From Bradyrhizobium sp. BRP22 (GTDB lineage Bacteria; Pseudomonadota; Alphaproteobacteria; Rhizobiales; Xanthobacteraceae): a stretch of 64,000 nucleotides of DNA. Shown here piece by piece: positions 55,518 through 64,000 of the stretch. Under the pieces are notes generated by a model that saw only the letters and a list, made by a program, of their open reading frames with translations, searched no databases and had not been told where the DNA came from. Position numbers and translations under genes: made by a program. The first letter of the stretch is position 1. Each line of letters begins with the position of its first letter. The stretch spans positions 1-64,000 of the forward strand of contig NZ_JADYVX010000003.1 in assembly GCF_020194175.1 (NCBI RefSeq), written 5' to 3'.

Positions 55518-58500
55518 TCAATCGGCCAGTTCCAGAACGCGCGCCTTGCCTACCGTCGCCGGCCCTGTGGCCGGCGGCTCTGATTGATCCTGATCGTCGG
55601 CCGGCAAACCGAAGCCCTTCACGATGCCGAAGATCGCGGGAATCACGATCAGCGTCAGCAGGGTCGAGGAGACCATGCCGCCGATCATCGGCACCGCGAT
55701 CCGCTGCATGATCTCGGAGCCGGTGCCGGTGCTCCACATGATCGGCAGCAGGCCGGCCATGATCGCGACCACCGTCATCATCTTTGGCCGGACGCGCTCG
55801 ACCGCGCCTTCCATGATGGCCTCGCGCAGGTCTGATCGGGTCAACGCGCGTCCCTCGGCGGCGCGACGCTCCCTGATCTCGGCCAGCGCCTGGTTGAGAT
55901 AGATCAGCATCACGACGCCGGTCTCGGCGGCAACGCCCGCCAGCGCGATGAAGCCGACGGCGACGGCAACGGAGAGGTTGAAGCCGAGCCACCACATCAG
56001 CCAGAGACCTCCGACCAGCGCGAACGGCAGCGACAGCATGACGATCGCGGTCTCGGTCACCGAGCGGAAGTTGAGATAGAGCAGCAGGAAGATGATCAGA
56101 AGCGTCGCCGGCACCACGATCTTCAGGCGCGCCATCGCGCGCTCGAGATATTCGTACTGGCCGCTCCACATCACATAATAGCCCGGCGGAAACTGGATGC
56201 TCGCCTGCACCGCGCGCTGCGCCTCAGTGACATAGCCGCCGAGATCGCGGTCGCGGATGTCGACATAGATGTAGGTGGCGAGCTGCCCGTTTTCGGTCCG
56301 GATCGAGGTCGGCCCGCGCGCCGGTTGGATGGTGGCGACCTCTCCGAGCGGTACCGCGCCGCCGGCCGGCATCGGCACCAGGATGTCGCTTCCGATCGCC
56401 TTCGGATTGTCGCGGAGATCGCGCGGGTAGCGCATGTTGACGGTGAAGCGCTGCCGGCCCTCGACCGTCGTCGTCACCGTCTGTCCGCCAAGCGCGGTCG
56501 CGATCGTGTCCTGCACGTCCTGGACCGCCATGCCGTAGCGCGCGAGCGCCGTGCGGTCCGGCGTGATCTCGAGATAGTAGCCGCCGATGCCGCGCTCGGC
56601 ATAGGCCGACGATGTCCCCGGCACGGCTTTCAGGACCTGCTCGATCTGCCTGGCCAGACGATCGATCTCGACGAGATCGGTGCCGACAACCTTCACGCCA
56701 ACGGGCGTGCGGATGCCGGTCGAGAGCATGTCGATGCGCGCCTTGATCGGCATGGTCCAGGCGTTGGAGACACCGGGGAATTGCAGCGCCTTGTCCATCT
56801 CCGCGATCAGGCTGTCGACCGTGACGCCCGCCCGCCACTGCTCCTTGGGCTTCAGGTTGACGATGGTCTCGAACATCTCGGTGGGCGCGGGGTCGGTCGC
56901 AGTCGCCGCGCGGCCGGCCTTGCCGTAGACGGAGGCGACCTCGGGGAAGGAGCGGATGATGCGGTCCTGCATCTGCATCAGCTCGGCGGCCTTGGTCACG
57001 GAGATGCCGGGCAGCGTGGTCGGCATGTAGAGCAGGGTGCCTTCGTTGAGGTTCGGCATGAATTCCGTGCCGAGCTGCCGTGCCGGCCAGACCGTGACGG
57101 CGAGGACGGCGAGCGCGAGCAGGACGACGAGGGTCTTGGCACGCAGCACGCCTTTGATGACGGGACGGTAGATCCAGATCAGGAAGCGGTTGATCGGATT
57201 CCTGTGCTCCGGAATGATCCGGCCACGGACAAAGATCACCATCAGCGCCGGCACCAGCGTGACCGACAGCAGCGCGGCGGCCGCCATCGCGAAGGTCTTG
57301 GTGAAGGCGAGCGGGCTGAACAGCCGGCCTTCCTGCGATTCCAGCGTGAAGATCGGCATGAAGGACACGGTGATGATCAACAGGCTGAAGAACAGCGCCG
57401 GCCCAACCTCGGCGGCGGCGTCGATCAGGATGGAGATGCGCGATTGGCCGGGCTTGGCGCGCTCGAGATGCTTGTGGGCGTTCTCGATCATGACGATGGC
57501 GGCATCCACCATGGCGCCGATCGCAATCGCGATGCCGCCGAGACTCATGATGTTGGAGCCGATGCCGAGCAGCTTCATCGCGCCGAAGGCCATCAGCACA
57601 CCGACCGGCAGCATCAGGATCGCGACCAGCGCGCTGCGGACATGCAGCAGGAACACGATGCAGACGAGGGCGACGACGAGGCTCTCCTCGACCAGCGTGT
57701 GCTTCAGCGTATCGATGGCGGCATTGATCAGGTTCGAGCGGTCGTAGACCGGCACGATCTCGACCGATTTCGGCAGGCTGGTCGCGATCTCACTGAAACG
57801 CTTCTTGACGTTCTCGATGACGTCGAGCGCGTTGACGCCGAAGCGCTGCAGCACGATGCCGCTCGCCACCTCGCCCTCGCCATTGAGCTCGGCGATGCCG
57901 CGCCGCTCGTCCGGGCCGAGCTCGACGCGGGCGACGTCGCGCAGCAGCACCGGCGTGCCGTTGTTGACCTTGAGCACGATGTTGCCGAGGTCGTTGACAT
58001 CCTTGATGTAGCCCTTGCCGCGGATGACATACTCGAATTCGGAGAGTTCGACGGTGCGGCCGCCGACATCTGCGTTGCTGGCGCGGATCGCCTCGCGCAT
58101 CCTTTGCATGGTGATGCCGCGGTCGCGCATCCGCTGCGGATCGAGGATCACGTTGTACTGTTTGACGAAGCCGCCGATGCTGGCGACCTCGGCGACACCC
58201 TCGGCCTTGGCGAGGGCGAATTTCAGATTCCAGTCCTGGATCGTGCGAGTGTCGGCGAGGTTCAATTCCTTTGACATCACCGCGTATTGGTAGACCCAGC
58301 CGACGCCGGTCGCGTCAGGTCCGATCGTCGGCGTCACGCCGGTGGGCAGGCGCGAGGTTGCGCCATTGAGGAATTCGAGCACGCGCGAGCGTGCCCAATA
58401 GATGTCGGTGCCGTCCTCGAAGATCACATAAACAAAGGACACGCCGAAGAACGAGAAGCCGCGCACGACCTTCGATTTCGGCACCGTCAGCATCGCTGTC

Positions 58501-58709
58501 GTCAGGGGATAGGTGACCTGATCCTCGATCACCTGCGGCGCCTGACCCGGATATTCGGTGTAGACGATCACCTGCGTGTCGGAGAGATCGGGAATGGCGT
58601 CGAGCGGCAGATGGAGCAGCGCATAGAGACCGGCCGCCGCGGCGAAGCCGGTGCCGAACAGCACCAGCAACAGGTTGCGCGCCGACCAGGCGATGACGCG
58701 CGCGATCAT
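55518..58709 (-). CDS. cusA: copper/silver efflux RND pump CusA
   Basis: A 1063-residue inner-membrane RND pump with 12 transmembrane segments and two large periplasmic loops (SARNLLLVLFGTGFAAAAGL at the start). The monovalent-metal signature NAWTMPIKARIDMLSTGIRT contains the Met that corresponds to Met573 of the E. coli CusA methionine triad. The transmembrane proton-relay residues lie in the segment GGIAIAIGAMVDAAIVMIEN. It is last in the leftward copper operon and overlaps the cusB stop as ATGA. It converges with the MFS gene, 8 bases apart. Periplasmic or cytoplasmic Cu(I)/Ag(I) export is expected. Confidence 0.94.
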   Translation of the reverse strand: MIARVIAWSARNLLLVLFGTGFAAAAGLYALLHLPLDAIPDLSDTQVIVYTEYPGQAPQVIEDQVTYPLTTAMLTVPKSKVVRGFSFFGVSFVYVIFEDGTDIYWARSRVLEFLNGATSRLPTGVTPTIGPDATGVGWVYQYAVMSKELNLADTRTIQDWNLKFALAKAEGVAEVASIGGFVKQYNVILDPQRMRDRGITMQRMREAIRASNADVGGRTVELSEFEYVIRGKGYIKDVNDLGNIVLKVNNGTPVLLRDVARVELGPDERRGIAELNGEGEVASGIVLQRFGVNALDVIENVKKRFSEIATSLPKSVEIVPVYDRSNLINAAIDTLKHTLVEESLVVALVCIVFLLHVRSALVAILMLPVGVLMAFGAMKLLGIGSNIMSLGGIAIAIGAMVDAAIVMIENAHKHLERAKPGQSRISILIDAAAEVGPALFFSLLIITVSFMPIFTLESQEGRLFSPLAFTKTFAMAAAALLSVTLVPALMVIFVRGRIIPEHRNPINRFLIWIYRPVIKGVLRAKTLVVLLALAVLAVTVWPARQLGTEFMPNLNEGTLLYMPTTLPGISVTKAAELMQMQDRIIRSFPEVASVYGKAGRAATATDPAPTEMFETIVNLKPKEQWRAGVTVDSLIAEMDKALQFPGVSNAWTMPIKARIDMLSTGIRTPVGVKVVGTDLVEIDRLARQIEQVLKAVPGTSSAYAERGIGGYYLEITPDRTALARYGMAVQDVQDTIATALGGQTVTTTVEGRQRFTVNMRYPRDLRDNPKAIGSDILVPMPAGGAVPLGEVATIQPARGPTSIRTENGQLATYIYVDIRDRDLGGYVTEAQRAVQASIQFPPGYYVMWSGQYEYLERAMARLKIVVPATLLIIFLLLYLNFRSVTETAIVMLSLPFALVGGLWLMWWLGFNLSVAVAVGFIALAGVAAETGVVMLIYLNQALAEIRERRAAEGRALTRSDLREAIMEGAVERVRPKMMTVVAIMAGLLPIMWSTGTGSEIMQRIAVPMIGGMVSSTLLTLIVIPAIFGIVKGFGLPADDQDQSEPPATGPATVGKARVLELAD

Positions 58710-60151
58710 GGCCGTCCTCCCATGCCGGTGGTTGGCGATGTGTCCGGCGCAGCGCCGGCCGCGGAAAAGCCCTTCAGCGCGGCCTTGAGGTTGCTTTCGG
58801 CATCGATCAGGAAGTTGGCCGAGGTCACGACCGCTTCGCCTTCGCCGATGCCGTCGGTGATCTCGACATATCCGCCGCCGCGATGTCCGACCTTGACCTC
58901 GCGTGGCTCGAACCGGCCGCCGCCTCTGTCGATGATGACCGTCTGCCGGTTGCCGGTGTCGAGCACCGAGCTATCAGGGACGGCGAGCACGGGATTCTGG
59001 CTGCCGATTTCGATCTCCGCATCGACATACATGTCGGGAAGCAGTGCCAGGTCGGCGTTATCGAGCTCGATCCTGAGACGGACCGTGCGGGTCTCGCGGT
59101 TCACCTGGGGATAGATCACGCTGACCTTGCCGGCGAAGGCGCGGCCGGGAAAGCCGCGGGCGCGCACGGTGACGGGTTGGCCGACAGTGATGCCGCCGAT
59201 ATCGCGTTCCGCCACGTCGACGACCGCCCAGACCAGCGAGGTGTCAGCAACACGGAACAAGACATCGCCGGGCTGCGCGCGCATGCCTTCGATCGCATTG
59301 CGCTCCAGCACGATGCCGTCGCGCGGCGCCGACCACTGGATCACGATCGGGACGGCCTTGGTCTTTTCCATGGTCGCGATCGCGGATTCCGGCACGTCGA
59401 GATTCATCAGCCGCTGCCGGGAGCCGCGGCCATAGGTTTCGATCGCCGCCGTGGTCTTGGACGTGATGGTCGCCAGATATTCGGCCGCCGCAGAGGAGAC
59501 CGCGGGGCTATAGATCTCCATCAGCGGCTGGCCCTTGGCGACGCGGCTGCCGGTGGTCACGTCGGCGACCTTCTGCACATAGCTTTCGGCGCGCATCGCG
59601 ATCACGGAGACGCGGCGCTCGTCGAGCTGGATCGTGCCGGGCGCGCGCACCAGCGTGCTGACGATATGCAGCATCACCGGTTCGGACTTGACGCCGGTGC
59701 GCTGGATACGGCCGGGCGACAGCCTGATCGAGCCGTCGTCGGTCTCCTCGCCTTCATAGACGGGGATGTAGTCCATCCCCATCGAGTCTTTCTTCGGCGT
59801 CGGCGACGTATCGGGCAGCCCCATCGGGTTGCGGTAGTATTTGATCTTGCGGTCGCCCCTCGCTTCGGCGCGCTCGACCGGCATCGGCTCGGGCGCGTCG
59901 TCGAAACTGATATCGGCCCCGGCGGGGACGGCGCGATAATCGCGGCCATCCTCGGCCTTCTTCGGCGTCAGCGAATAGAACGGCTTGCCGTCCGGATGCT
60001 GGTAATAGATGGGCGCGCTGCCGTCGGCGGCGGAGGCGCGCGAGACGGCGTAGCCCGCGGGCTTCGACCACGGGATGCCGCCAGCGAAAATGGCGATGCC
60101 CGCCGCTGCAAAACTCGCAGCGGCGGCGCCGATCACAAGGGCGCGCGTCAT
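58706..60151 (-). CDS. cusB: copper/silver efflux periplasmic adaptor CusB
   Basis: A 481-residue membrane-fusion protein. A short N-terminal anchor (MTRALVIGAAAASFAAAGIA) is followed by two heavy-metal-binding domains in tandem (IYYQHPDGKPFYSLTPKK and KYYRNPMGLPDTSPTPKK, the second with KKDSMGMDYIPVY). The barrel-sandwich and helical-hairpin parts (TGSRVAKGQPLMEIYSP) and beta-barrel domains follow. The ATG at 60151 overlaps the upstream gene as ATGA; the longer 630-residue reading is antisense-like. It bridges CusA and the outer-membrane channel. Two metal-binding domains is more than most CusB proteins carry. Confidence 0.92.
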   Translation of the reverse strand: MTRALVIGAAAASFAAAGIAIFAGGIPWSKPAGYAVSRASAADGSAPIYYQHPDGKPFYSLTPKKAEDGRDYRAVPAGADISFDDAPEPMPVERAEARGDRKIKYYRNPMGLPDTSPTPKKDSMGMDYIPVYEGEETDDGSIRLSPGRIQRTGVKSEPVMLHIVSTLVRAPGTIQLDERRVSVIAMRAESYVQKVADVTTGSRVAKGQPLMEIYSPAVSSAAAEYLATITSKTTAAIETYGRGSRQRLMNLDVPESAIATMEKTKAVPIVIQWSAPRDGIVLERNAIEGMRAQPGDVLFRVADTSLVWAVVDVAERDIGGITVGQPVTVRARGFPGRAFAGKVSVIYPQVNRETRTVRLRIELDNADLALLPDMYVDAEIEIGSQNPVLAVPDSSVLDTGNRQTVIIDRGGGRFEPREVKVGHRGGGYVEITDGIGEGEAVVTSANFLIDAESNLKAALKGFSAAGAAPDTSPTTGMGGRP

Positions 60152-60555
60152 TTCTGTGCCGTGACGACGAGCTTGTTTTCGACCGCGCCGGTTTCGCCCT
60201 GCACCTTGGCGCCGAGCGAAAGCTGCCAGCGGCCGGCCATGCTCAAAGTAGCCTTGAACTTGTACAGTCCCGGCTCGCCGCCGGGTACGGCGGTGACCTT
60301 GGTCGCCATCTCCTGCATGCCGTCGGGCGCCATATCCAGCCGGGTGGCGAAAATCACGGCGTCCGGCACCGGCTTGCCGGTCTTCTTGTTGACCAGCCGA
60401 ACCGTGATGACCTTGTCCGCTCCCATCTGCAGGGTCGGATCGACCAACTGGAATTCGTAGTCCTTGATGTCGGCTCGCGCGGCGCCGGCCGTGCCCAGCG
60501 TGGCCACGCCGATAAGCGCCGCCGAAACGGCGCGCGTATAGTTGAACGATTTCAT
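60148..60555 (-). CDS. exported FixH/YtkA-like protein
   Basis: A 135-residue exported protein (signal MKSFNYTRAVSAALIGVATL). The immunoglobulin-like FixH/YtkA domain contains NKKTGKPVPDAVIF and the end GLYKFKATLSMAGRWQLSLG. In copper operons such domains often accompany CusB and may bind metal or help adaptor assembly. The ATG at 60555 is chosen so that the signal peptide starts the protein. It sits between the Met/Cys-rich gene and cusB, overlapping the latter. Confidence 0.8.
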   Translation of the reverse strand: MKSFNYTRAVSAALIGVATLGTAGAARADIKDYEFQLVDPTLQMGADKVITVRLVNKKTGKPVPDAVIFATRLDMAPDGMQEMATKVTAVPGGEPGLYKFKATLSMAGRWQLSLGAKVQGETGAVENKLVVTAQK

Positions 60556-60654
60556 TTTCCATTCCTCGATTGCTCTGGTCTTGCTGCTCGCGCAGCACGT
60601 CTCATCCGCGCGGCGTATCAAGCCGCGCGGCAGCGTCCGGCGCCGTGACGCCGG

Positions 60655-61050
60655 TCAGGCCAAAGTGCGAGGGGGATGGTCGGGAGGCGGGCGGGCCAGC
60701 CCGTCCGCGATGATGTCGTTGAGCGGCCGCAGTTGTTCGTCGAGCCGCCGGTCTAGCTCCACCAGGCTGGTGGAGGGGCTGGGCTGCAAGAGCTGCATCA
60801 TGCAGATCGCGACCAGCGGACAATCCTGGCAAGCGGGACTCTTCTGCTTGTCCGGGCAGCAGGGCATGTCCGCCATATCCATCTCGGCCATGTCATGATC
60901 ATCCGCCATATCATTGGCCATGGGCCCCATCTGCACGCCGGCAGACGACAGCAAATGCTCGGCCGCGGCCGGGGTGGCAAGCGGCGCCAGCATCAGGGCT
61001 GCCGTCACCAGCAGTGCGAGCAAAAGCCTGAATGGTCGGCGGATGTCCAT
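60655..61050 (-). CDS. Met/Cys/Asp-rich exported protein of the copper cluster
   Basis: A 131-residue protein: signal peptide (RLLLALLVTAALMLAPLATP), then a patch dense in Met, Asp and His (GPMANDMADDHDMAEMDMAD) and a Cys cluster (MPCCPDKQKSPACQDCP), and a polar tail. The pattern suggests periplasmic binding of Cu(I) and other soft metals. No family recognised with certainty. Its place between the CusF-like and FixH-like genes supports a copper role. Confidence 0.72.
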   Translation of the reverse strand: MDIRRPFRLLLALLVTAALMLAPLATPAAAEHLLSSAGVQMGPMANDMADDHDMAEMDMADMPCCPDKQKSPACQDCPLVAICMMQLLQPSPSTSLVELDRRLDEQLRPLNDIIADGLARPPPDHPPRTLA

Positions 61051-61131
61051 AACCCCAGTTTCTCACAAGCGGCCGGCCGCTGGAAGGTCCCGTTCTTCAA
61101 AAATAACGGAGTCGTTTCCGACCCGTGACGT

Positions 61132-61434
61132 TCATTTCGCCTTCTGCAGCTTCGTTACCGTATAGCCTGATGCGGCTTCTTCGGCCTCGAACTGCACCTT
61201 CTCGCCAACCTTCACCTGCTTCAGCATGGCGGGGTCCTTGACGCGGTAGACCATGGTCATTGGTTCATCCATGCCGAGGCTTTTGGCCGGGCCGTGCTTG
61301 AGCGTGATCTTGCCGGCGCCCTCGTCGATCTTCTTGACCTCGCCGCTGATGCCGGCGCCTTGCGCGAAGACCGCCTGCGCCAGCAGGCTGCTCGCGAATG
61401 CCGCCGCGGCGGCCATGCGGATGATGCTGTTCAT
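61132..61434 (-). CDS. cusF: periplasmic copper chaperone, CusF-like
   Basis: A 100-residue exported protein (signal MNSIIRMAAAAAFASSLLAQ). The CusF domain reads ISGEVKKIDEGAGKITLKHG, then LGMDEPMTMVYRVKD. The Met residues in DEPMTMVY and the Trp/Lys-type surrounding region match the CusF Cu(I)/Ag(I) site, except that the Trp next to the metal is not visible (Tyr in its place). The ATG at 61434 starts the signal peptide. It delivers metal to CusB. Confidence 0.88.
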   Translation of the reverse strand: MNSIIRMAAAAAFASSLLAQAVFAQGAGISGEVKKIDEGAGKITLKHGPAKSLGMDEPMTMVYRVKDPAMLKQVKVGEKVQFEAEEAASGYTVTKLQKAK

Positions 61435-61457
61435 CGCTGTTCTCCTTCTCTCGCTGC

Positions 61458-61922
61458 TCATTTCACGGTGATGCGGCCGACCATGCCGTAGTCGCGGTGA
61501 TCGGGGATCAGGCAGGCATATTCGAAGCTGCCGGATTTCGTGAATTTCCAGACAATCTCGGTGGTTTTTTTCGGCGGCAGCCGCACGCCATTCGGATCGT
61601 CGTGCTCCATGTGCGGGTGCTTCTTCATCACCTCGGCATGCTTCAAATTCTCCTCGGTGGTGGCGAGCAGGAATTCGTGATCTTCCTTGCCGACATTTCG
61701 GATCACGAAGCGGATCTGCTCGCCGCGCTTGACCTGGATGTTGGCGGGCTTGAACGCCATCTCGCTCATCTCGACCTCGATCGTGCGTGACGGCCTGTTC
61801 GGATTGCCGGGTTCGCCGGCCGAATAGGACGTGTGGCCATGCTGTTCATGGGCGAACGCGGCAACGGCGGAGCTCGCAAGCGCAATCAGCGCGAGGCAGG
61901 TCGTGGTGGTGATCTTCGTCAT
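61458..61922 (-). CDS. cupredoxin-domain periplasmic protein (plastocyanin-like)
   Basis: A 154-residue exported protein: signal peptide (MTKITTTTCLALIALASSAV), a His-rich start (EQHGHTS) and a cupredoxin domain. Type 1 copper ligands can be placed: His in KEDHEFLL, then Cys, His and Met in EYACLIPDHRDYGMVG. It resembles the CopI/plastocyanin-like proteins of copper-resistance clusters. The ATG at 61922 is preferred because it starts the signal. It lies 47 bases after the multicopper oxidase stop. Confidence 0.88.
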   Translation of the reverse strand: MTKITTTTCLALIALASSAVAAFAHEQHGHTSYSAGEPGNPNRPSRTIEVEMSEMAFKPANIQVKRGEQIRFVIRNVGKEDHEFLLATTEENLKHAEVMKKHPHMEHDDPNGVRLPPKKTTEIVWKFTKSGSFEYACLIPDHRDYGMVGRITVK

Positions 61923-61969
61923 CGGAATTTCCTTTACGGGTTTCTTCTGGGTCCGGTGCCGGTGCATCG

Positions 61970-63343
61970 TTACATCTTCATTCCCTTCATCGGTTTGTTG
62001 CCGCCGCGGCTGCGGGTCGGCGCTGCTGTTGCCGGTGATGACTGTCGCGCCGGTGCAGCGTCGGGCGTCTCGACCTCGTAGGCGACGGTGCCGGACGGGT
62101 GCCGGTAGTGACCCGGATCGCGATAATCGTCGCGCGCAAGGCCCTCGCGAATTTTCATCACCGTGAACATGCCGCCCATTTCGAGCGGGCCGAACTGGCC
62201 GTTGCCGGTCATCATCGGCAGCGTGTTGTCGGGCGCGGGCATCTCCATGTTGCCCATCGCCATGCCGGTCGAGCCCATCACCATCGCGTCGGGCGCGAGC
62301 CTGCCGACGGCCTTCGCGAGGTCCTTGCGCGACACGCCGATGAGGTTGCGCATGTCGTGGCCCATCGCGTTCATCGTGTGGTGCGACTTGTGGCAGTGGA
62401 ATGCCCAGTCGCCGGGATTGTCGGCGAGCACGTCGAACGCGCGCACCGCGCCGACGGGTACGTCGGTGGTCGTTTCCGGATATTGCGCGCTTTCCGGAAT
62501 CCATCCGCCGTCAGTGCAGGTCACGTAGAACTTGTGGCCATGCAGATGGATCGGATGGTTGGTCATCGAGAGATTGCCGATCCGCACCCGCACCTTGTCG
62601 CCAAGCCGCACCGGCAGCGGATCGATGCCGGGGAAGACGCGGCTGTTCCAGGTCCACATGTTGAAGTCGGTCATCTCGTTGACCTTCGGCAGGTACGTGC
62701 CGGGGTCGATGAGATAGCTGCTCATGACGAAGACGAAGTCGCGGTCCACGGGGCGAAACGCGGGATCGCGCGGGTGCACCACGATCATGCCCATCATGCC
62801 CATCGCCATCTGCACCATCTCGTCGGAATGCGGGTGGTACATGAACGTGCCGCTGTGCTTCAGCTCGAACTCGTAGACGAAAGTCTTTCCCGGCTTGATG
62901 TGCGGCTGCGACAGTCCGCCGACGCCGTCCATGCCCGAGGGCAGGATCATGCCGTGCCAGTGCACGGTGGTATGCTCCGGCAATTTGTTGGTGACGAAGA
63001 TGCGGACCTTGTCGCCCTCGACGGCCTCGATGGTCGGGCCCGGCGATTGGCCGTTATAGCCCCAGAGATTGGCCTTCATGCCATCGGCGAATTCGCGCAC
63101 TACCGGCTCGGCGACGAGATGGAATTCCTTCCAGTCGCCGTTCATGCGCCAGGGCAGCGACCAGCCGTTCAGCGTCACGACGGGCCGGTAATCCGGTCCC
63201 GAGGTCGGATGGAGCGGCGGCTGCGAGGCCGTCTTGTCCATCGTTGGCGCTTCCGGAATCGCGGCGGCCTGCACGCGTCCGGCGACGGCACCGGCGCCGA
63301 CGAGCGCTGCGGTGCCCAGGAATCCTCTGCGTGAAAACATCAT
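61970..63343 (-). CDS. copA: Tat-exported multicopper oxidase (CopA/CumA type)
   Basis: A 457-residue oxidase. A Tat signal (SRRGFLGTAALVGAGAVAG) precedes two or three cupredoxin domains. Copper-site motifs: TVHWHGMILPSG, MYHPHSDEMVQ, NHPIHLHGHKFYV, and WAFHCHKSHHTMNAM. The Met-rich tail (MVMGSTGMAMGNMEMPAPD) is typical of Cu-binding CopA. It is likely to oxidise Cu(I) to Cu(II) in the periplasm. The start is one of two ATGs (63343 or 63340) after GGAGGG. Symbol is functional, not orthology-tested. Confidence 0.9.
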   Translation of the reverse strand: MMFSRRGFLGTAALVGAGAVAGRVQAAAIPEAPTMDKTASQPPLHPTSGPDYRPVVTLNGWSLPWRMNGDWKEFHLVAEPVVREFADGMKANLWGYNGQSPGPTIEAVEGDKVRIFVTNKLPEHTTVHWHGMILPSGMDGVGGLSQPHIKPGKTFVYEFELKHSGTFMYHPHSDEMVQMAMGMMGMIVVHPRDPAFRPVDRDFVFVMSSYLIDPGTYLPKVNEMTDFNMWTWNSRVFPGIDPLPVRLGDKVRVRIGNLSMTNHPIHLHGHKFYVTCTDGGWIPESAQYPETTTDVPVGAVRAFDVLADNPGDWAFHCHKSHHTMNAMGHDMRNLIGVSRKDLAKAVGRLAPDAMVMGSTGMAMGNMEMPAPDNTLPMMTGNGQFGPLEMGGMFTVMKIREGLARDDYRDPGHYRHPSGTVAYEVETPDAAPARQSSPATAAPTRSRGGNKPMKGMKM

Positions 63344-63352
63344 TCCCTCCAC

Positions 63353-64000
63353 TCAGTGAGCGCCGGCAGCAGGCAAGGCTGCGGAAGCTGTTGTCGTCGG
63401 GCTTTCCCTTGTTCCCGATCCGCCGCCGTTGACGGCGGTTTGCAGGTCGGACTGCGCCAGAAAGAATGCCCGCCTGGCGTCGATCGCGGCGCGGAGCGAG
63501 GCGAGGCGCTGGCGCGCTTCGGTCAGCAGCGCGAACACGTCGATCTGCATGCTGGAGAAGCGCAACTGCATCTCTTCCGTGATGATCTGGCGCAGCGGCA
63601 AGATCTCGCGCTGATAGTGGGTGGCGATGTCGTAGCTCGAGCGGTAGGTGCGATAGGCATCGCGCGCTTCGGAGCGAACATTGACCGCCCTCTCGGTCAG
63701 CCGGTTGAAGGCGAAATTGTAGGTCTCCGCCGCCTGGCGGACGCGCACCTCGCCGCCGTCGAACACCGGGATCTGGAACGCGACGTCAAAGCCGCGCTCG
63801 CGGAACGGCGGATCTTCCGGGTCGCGCGTGCGCTTGTCGATGCCGGCGAGGTCGAGCAGCGTGACAAAGCGCGTCGCCTCGGTGAGATCGAGCGCCTTTG
63901 CCTGGGCAACGAGTTCCATGCGCGCGATCTGCAGGTCGATGCGGTGTGCGACGGCGTCGGCTTCGATCGAGGGCAGCGCCTGTGGACGTCGCGGCAAGGG
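63353..64000 (-). CDS. TolC-family outer-membrane efflux protein, truncated by the window edge
   Basis: C-terminal part (about 215 residues visible) of an outer-membrane factor, with FDVAFQIPVFDGGEVRVRQA and the helical-hairpin pattern AEARDAYRTYRSSYDIATHY-like text of the CusC/TolC family. It lacks its N-terminus, which lies beyond 64000. It is immediately upstream of the oxidase gene (10 bases) and would be the outer-membrane channel for CusAB. Confidence 0.85.
   Translation of the reverse strand, partial: PLPRRPQALPSIEADAVAHRIDLQIARMELVAQAKALDLTEATRFVTLLDLAGIDKRTRDPEDPPFRERGFDVAFQIPVFDGGEVRVRQAAETYNFAFNRLTERAVNVRSEARDAYRTYRSSYDIATHYQREILPLRQIITEEMQLRFSSMQIDVFALLTEARQRLASLRAAIDARRAFFLAQSDLQTAVNGGGSGTRESPTTTASAALPAAGAH

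Noticed and set aside
56325..58274. A long plus-strand frame across cusA
   Set aside because: Antisense shadow of the RND pump; no ribosome-binding site or domain.

Overview
The window looks like chromosomal DNA of a Bradyrhizobium-type alphaproteobacterium (Nitrobacteraceae). The evidence is high GC content, a chpT-che-ctrA-fliI-flhA neighbourhood, a two-way sigma-EcfG stress promoter, DUF1134 and DUF2927 genes, and many dispersed intergenic palindromes (for example those starting CGTCATTGCGAGCG) of the kind common in that group. No transposase, phage gene or CRISPR array is visible. Genus assignment is inference from gene content.

Layout. 0.2-5.1 kb: leftward catabolic genes (acyl-CoA dehydrogenase, type III CoA-transferase, MaoC/FAS1-like hydratase, benzoylformate decarboxylase) with a divergent LysR regulator. 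6.5-10.6 kb: two tandem CYP153-type alkane/fatty-acid hydroxylases, divergent from isovaleryl-CoA dehydrogenase across a PsrA-like palindrome. 10.9-13.2 kb: a DUF898 membrane protein and an M48 protease. 13.4-14.1 kb: one copy of a long dispersed repeat whose inverted partner lies at 41.7-42.3 kb. 14.1-23.5 kb: envelope and housekeeping genes (DUF2927, L,D-transpeptidase, acetolactate-synthase-like enzyme, HWE kinase, ClpP-like protein, tRNA-Val, coiled-coil protein, EipA-like DUF1134, YHS protein, CysQ).

23.6-41.4 kb is a signalling and motility block: chpT, cheA-cheW-cheY-cheB-cheR, then a YgiB/YgiC-like pair, a Tat-exported intradiol dioxygenase, small membrane proteins, ctrA, fliI-fliJ, an ECF sigma/anti-sigma pair and flhA. 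ChpT is the phosphotransferase that feeds CtrA, and CtrA normally controls flagellar genes, so the block links cell cycle and motility. CtrA-type and GANTC sites are visible near ctrA and flhA.

42.5-49.1 kb: a tight leftward seven-gene run, chrB-like, chrA, PepSY, DUF1259, ABC ATPase, an ABC permease fused to a GldG-like domain, and a LamG/DUF1080-like secreted protein. This is the best candidate here for an undescribed system. 49.4-55.5 kb: GNAT acetyltransferase, an 885-residue Baeyer-Villiger monooxygenase fused to an HSL-type esterase, an AI-2E family permease and an MFS aromatic-acid-type transporter. 55.5-64.0 kb: a leftward copper/silver resistance operon (TolC-like, multicopper oxidase, cupredoxin, CusF-like, Met/Cys-rich protein, FixH-like, CusB, CusA), running off the right edge.
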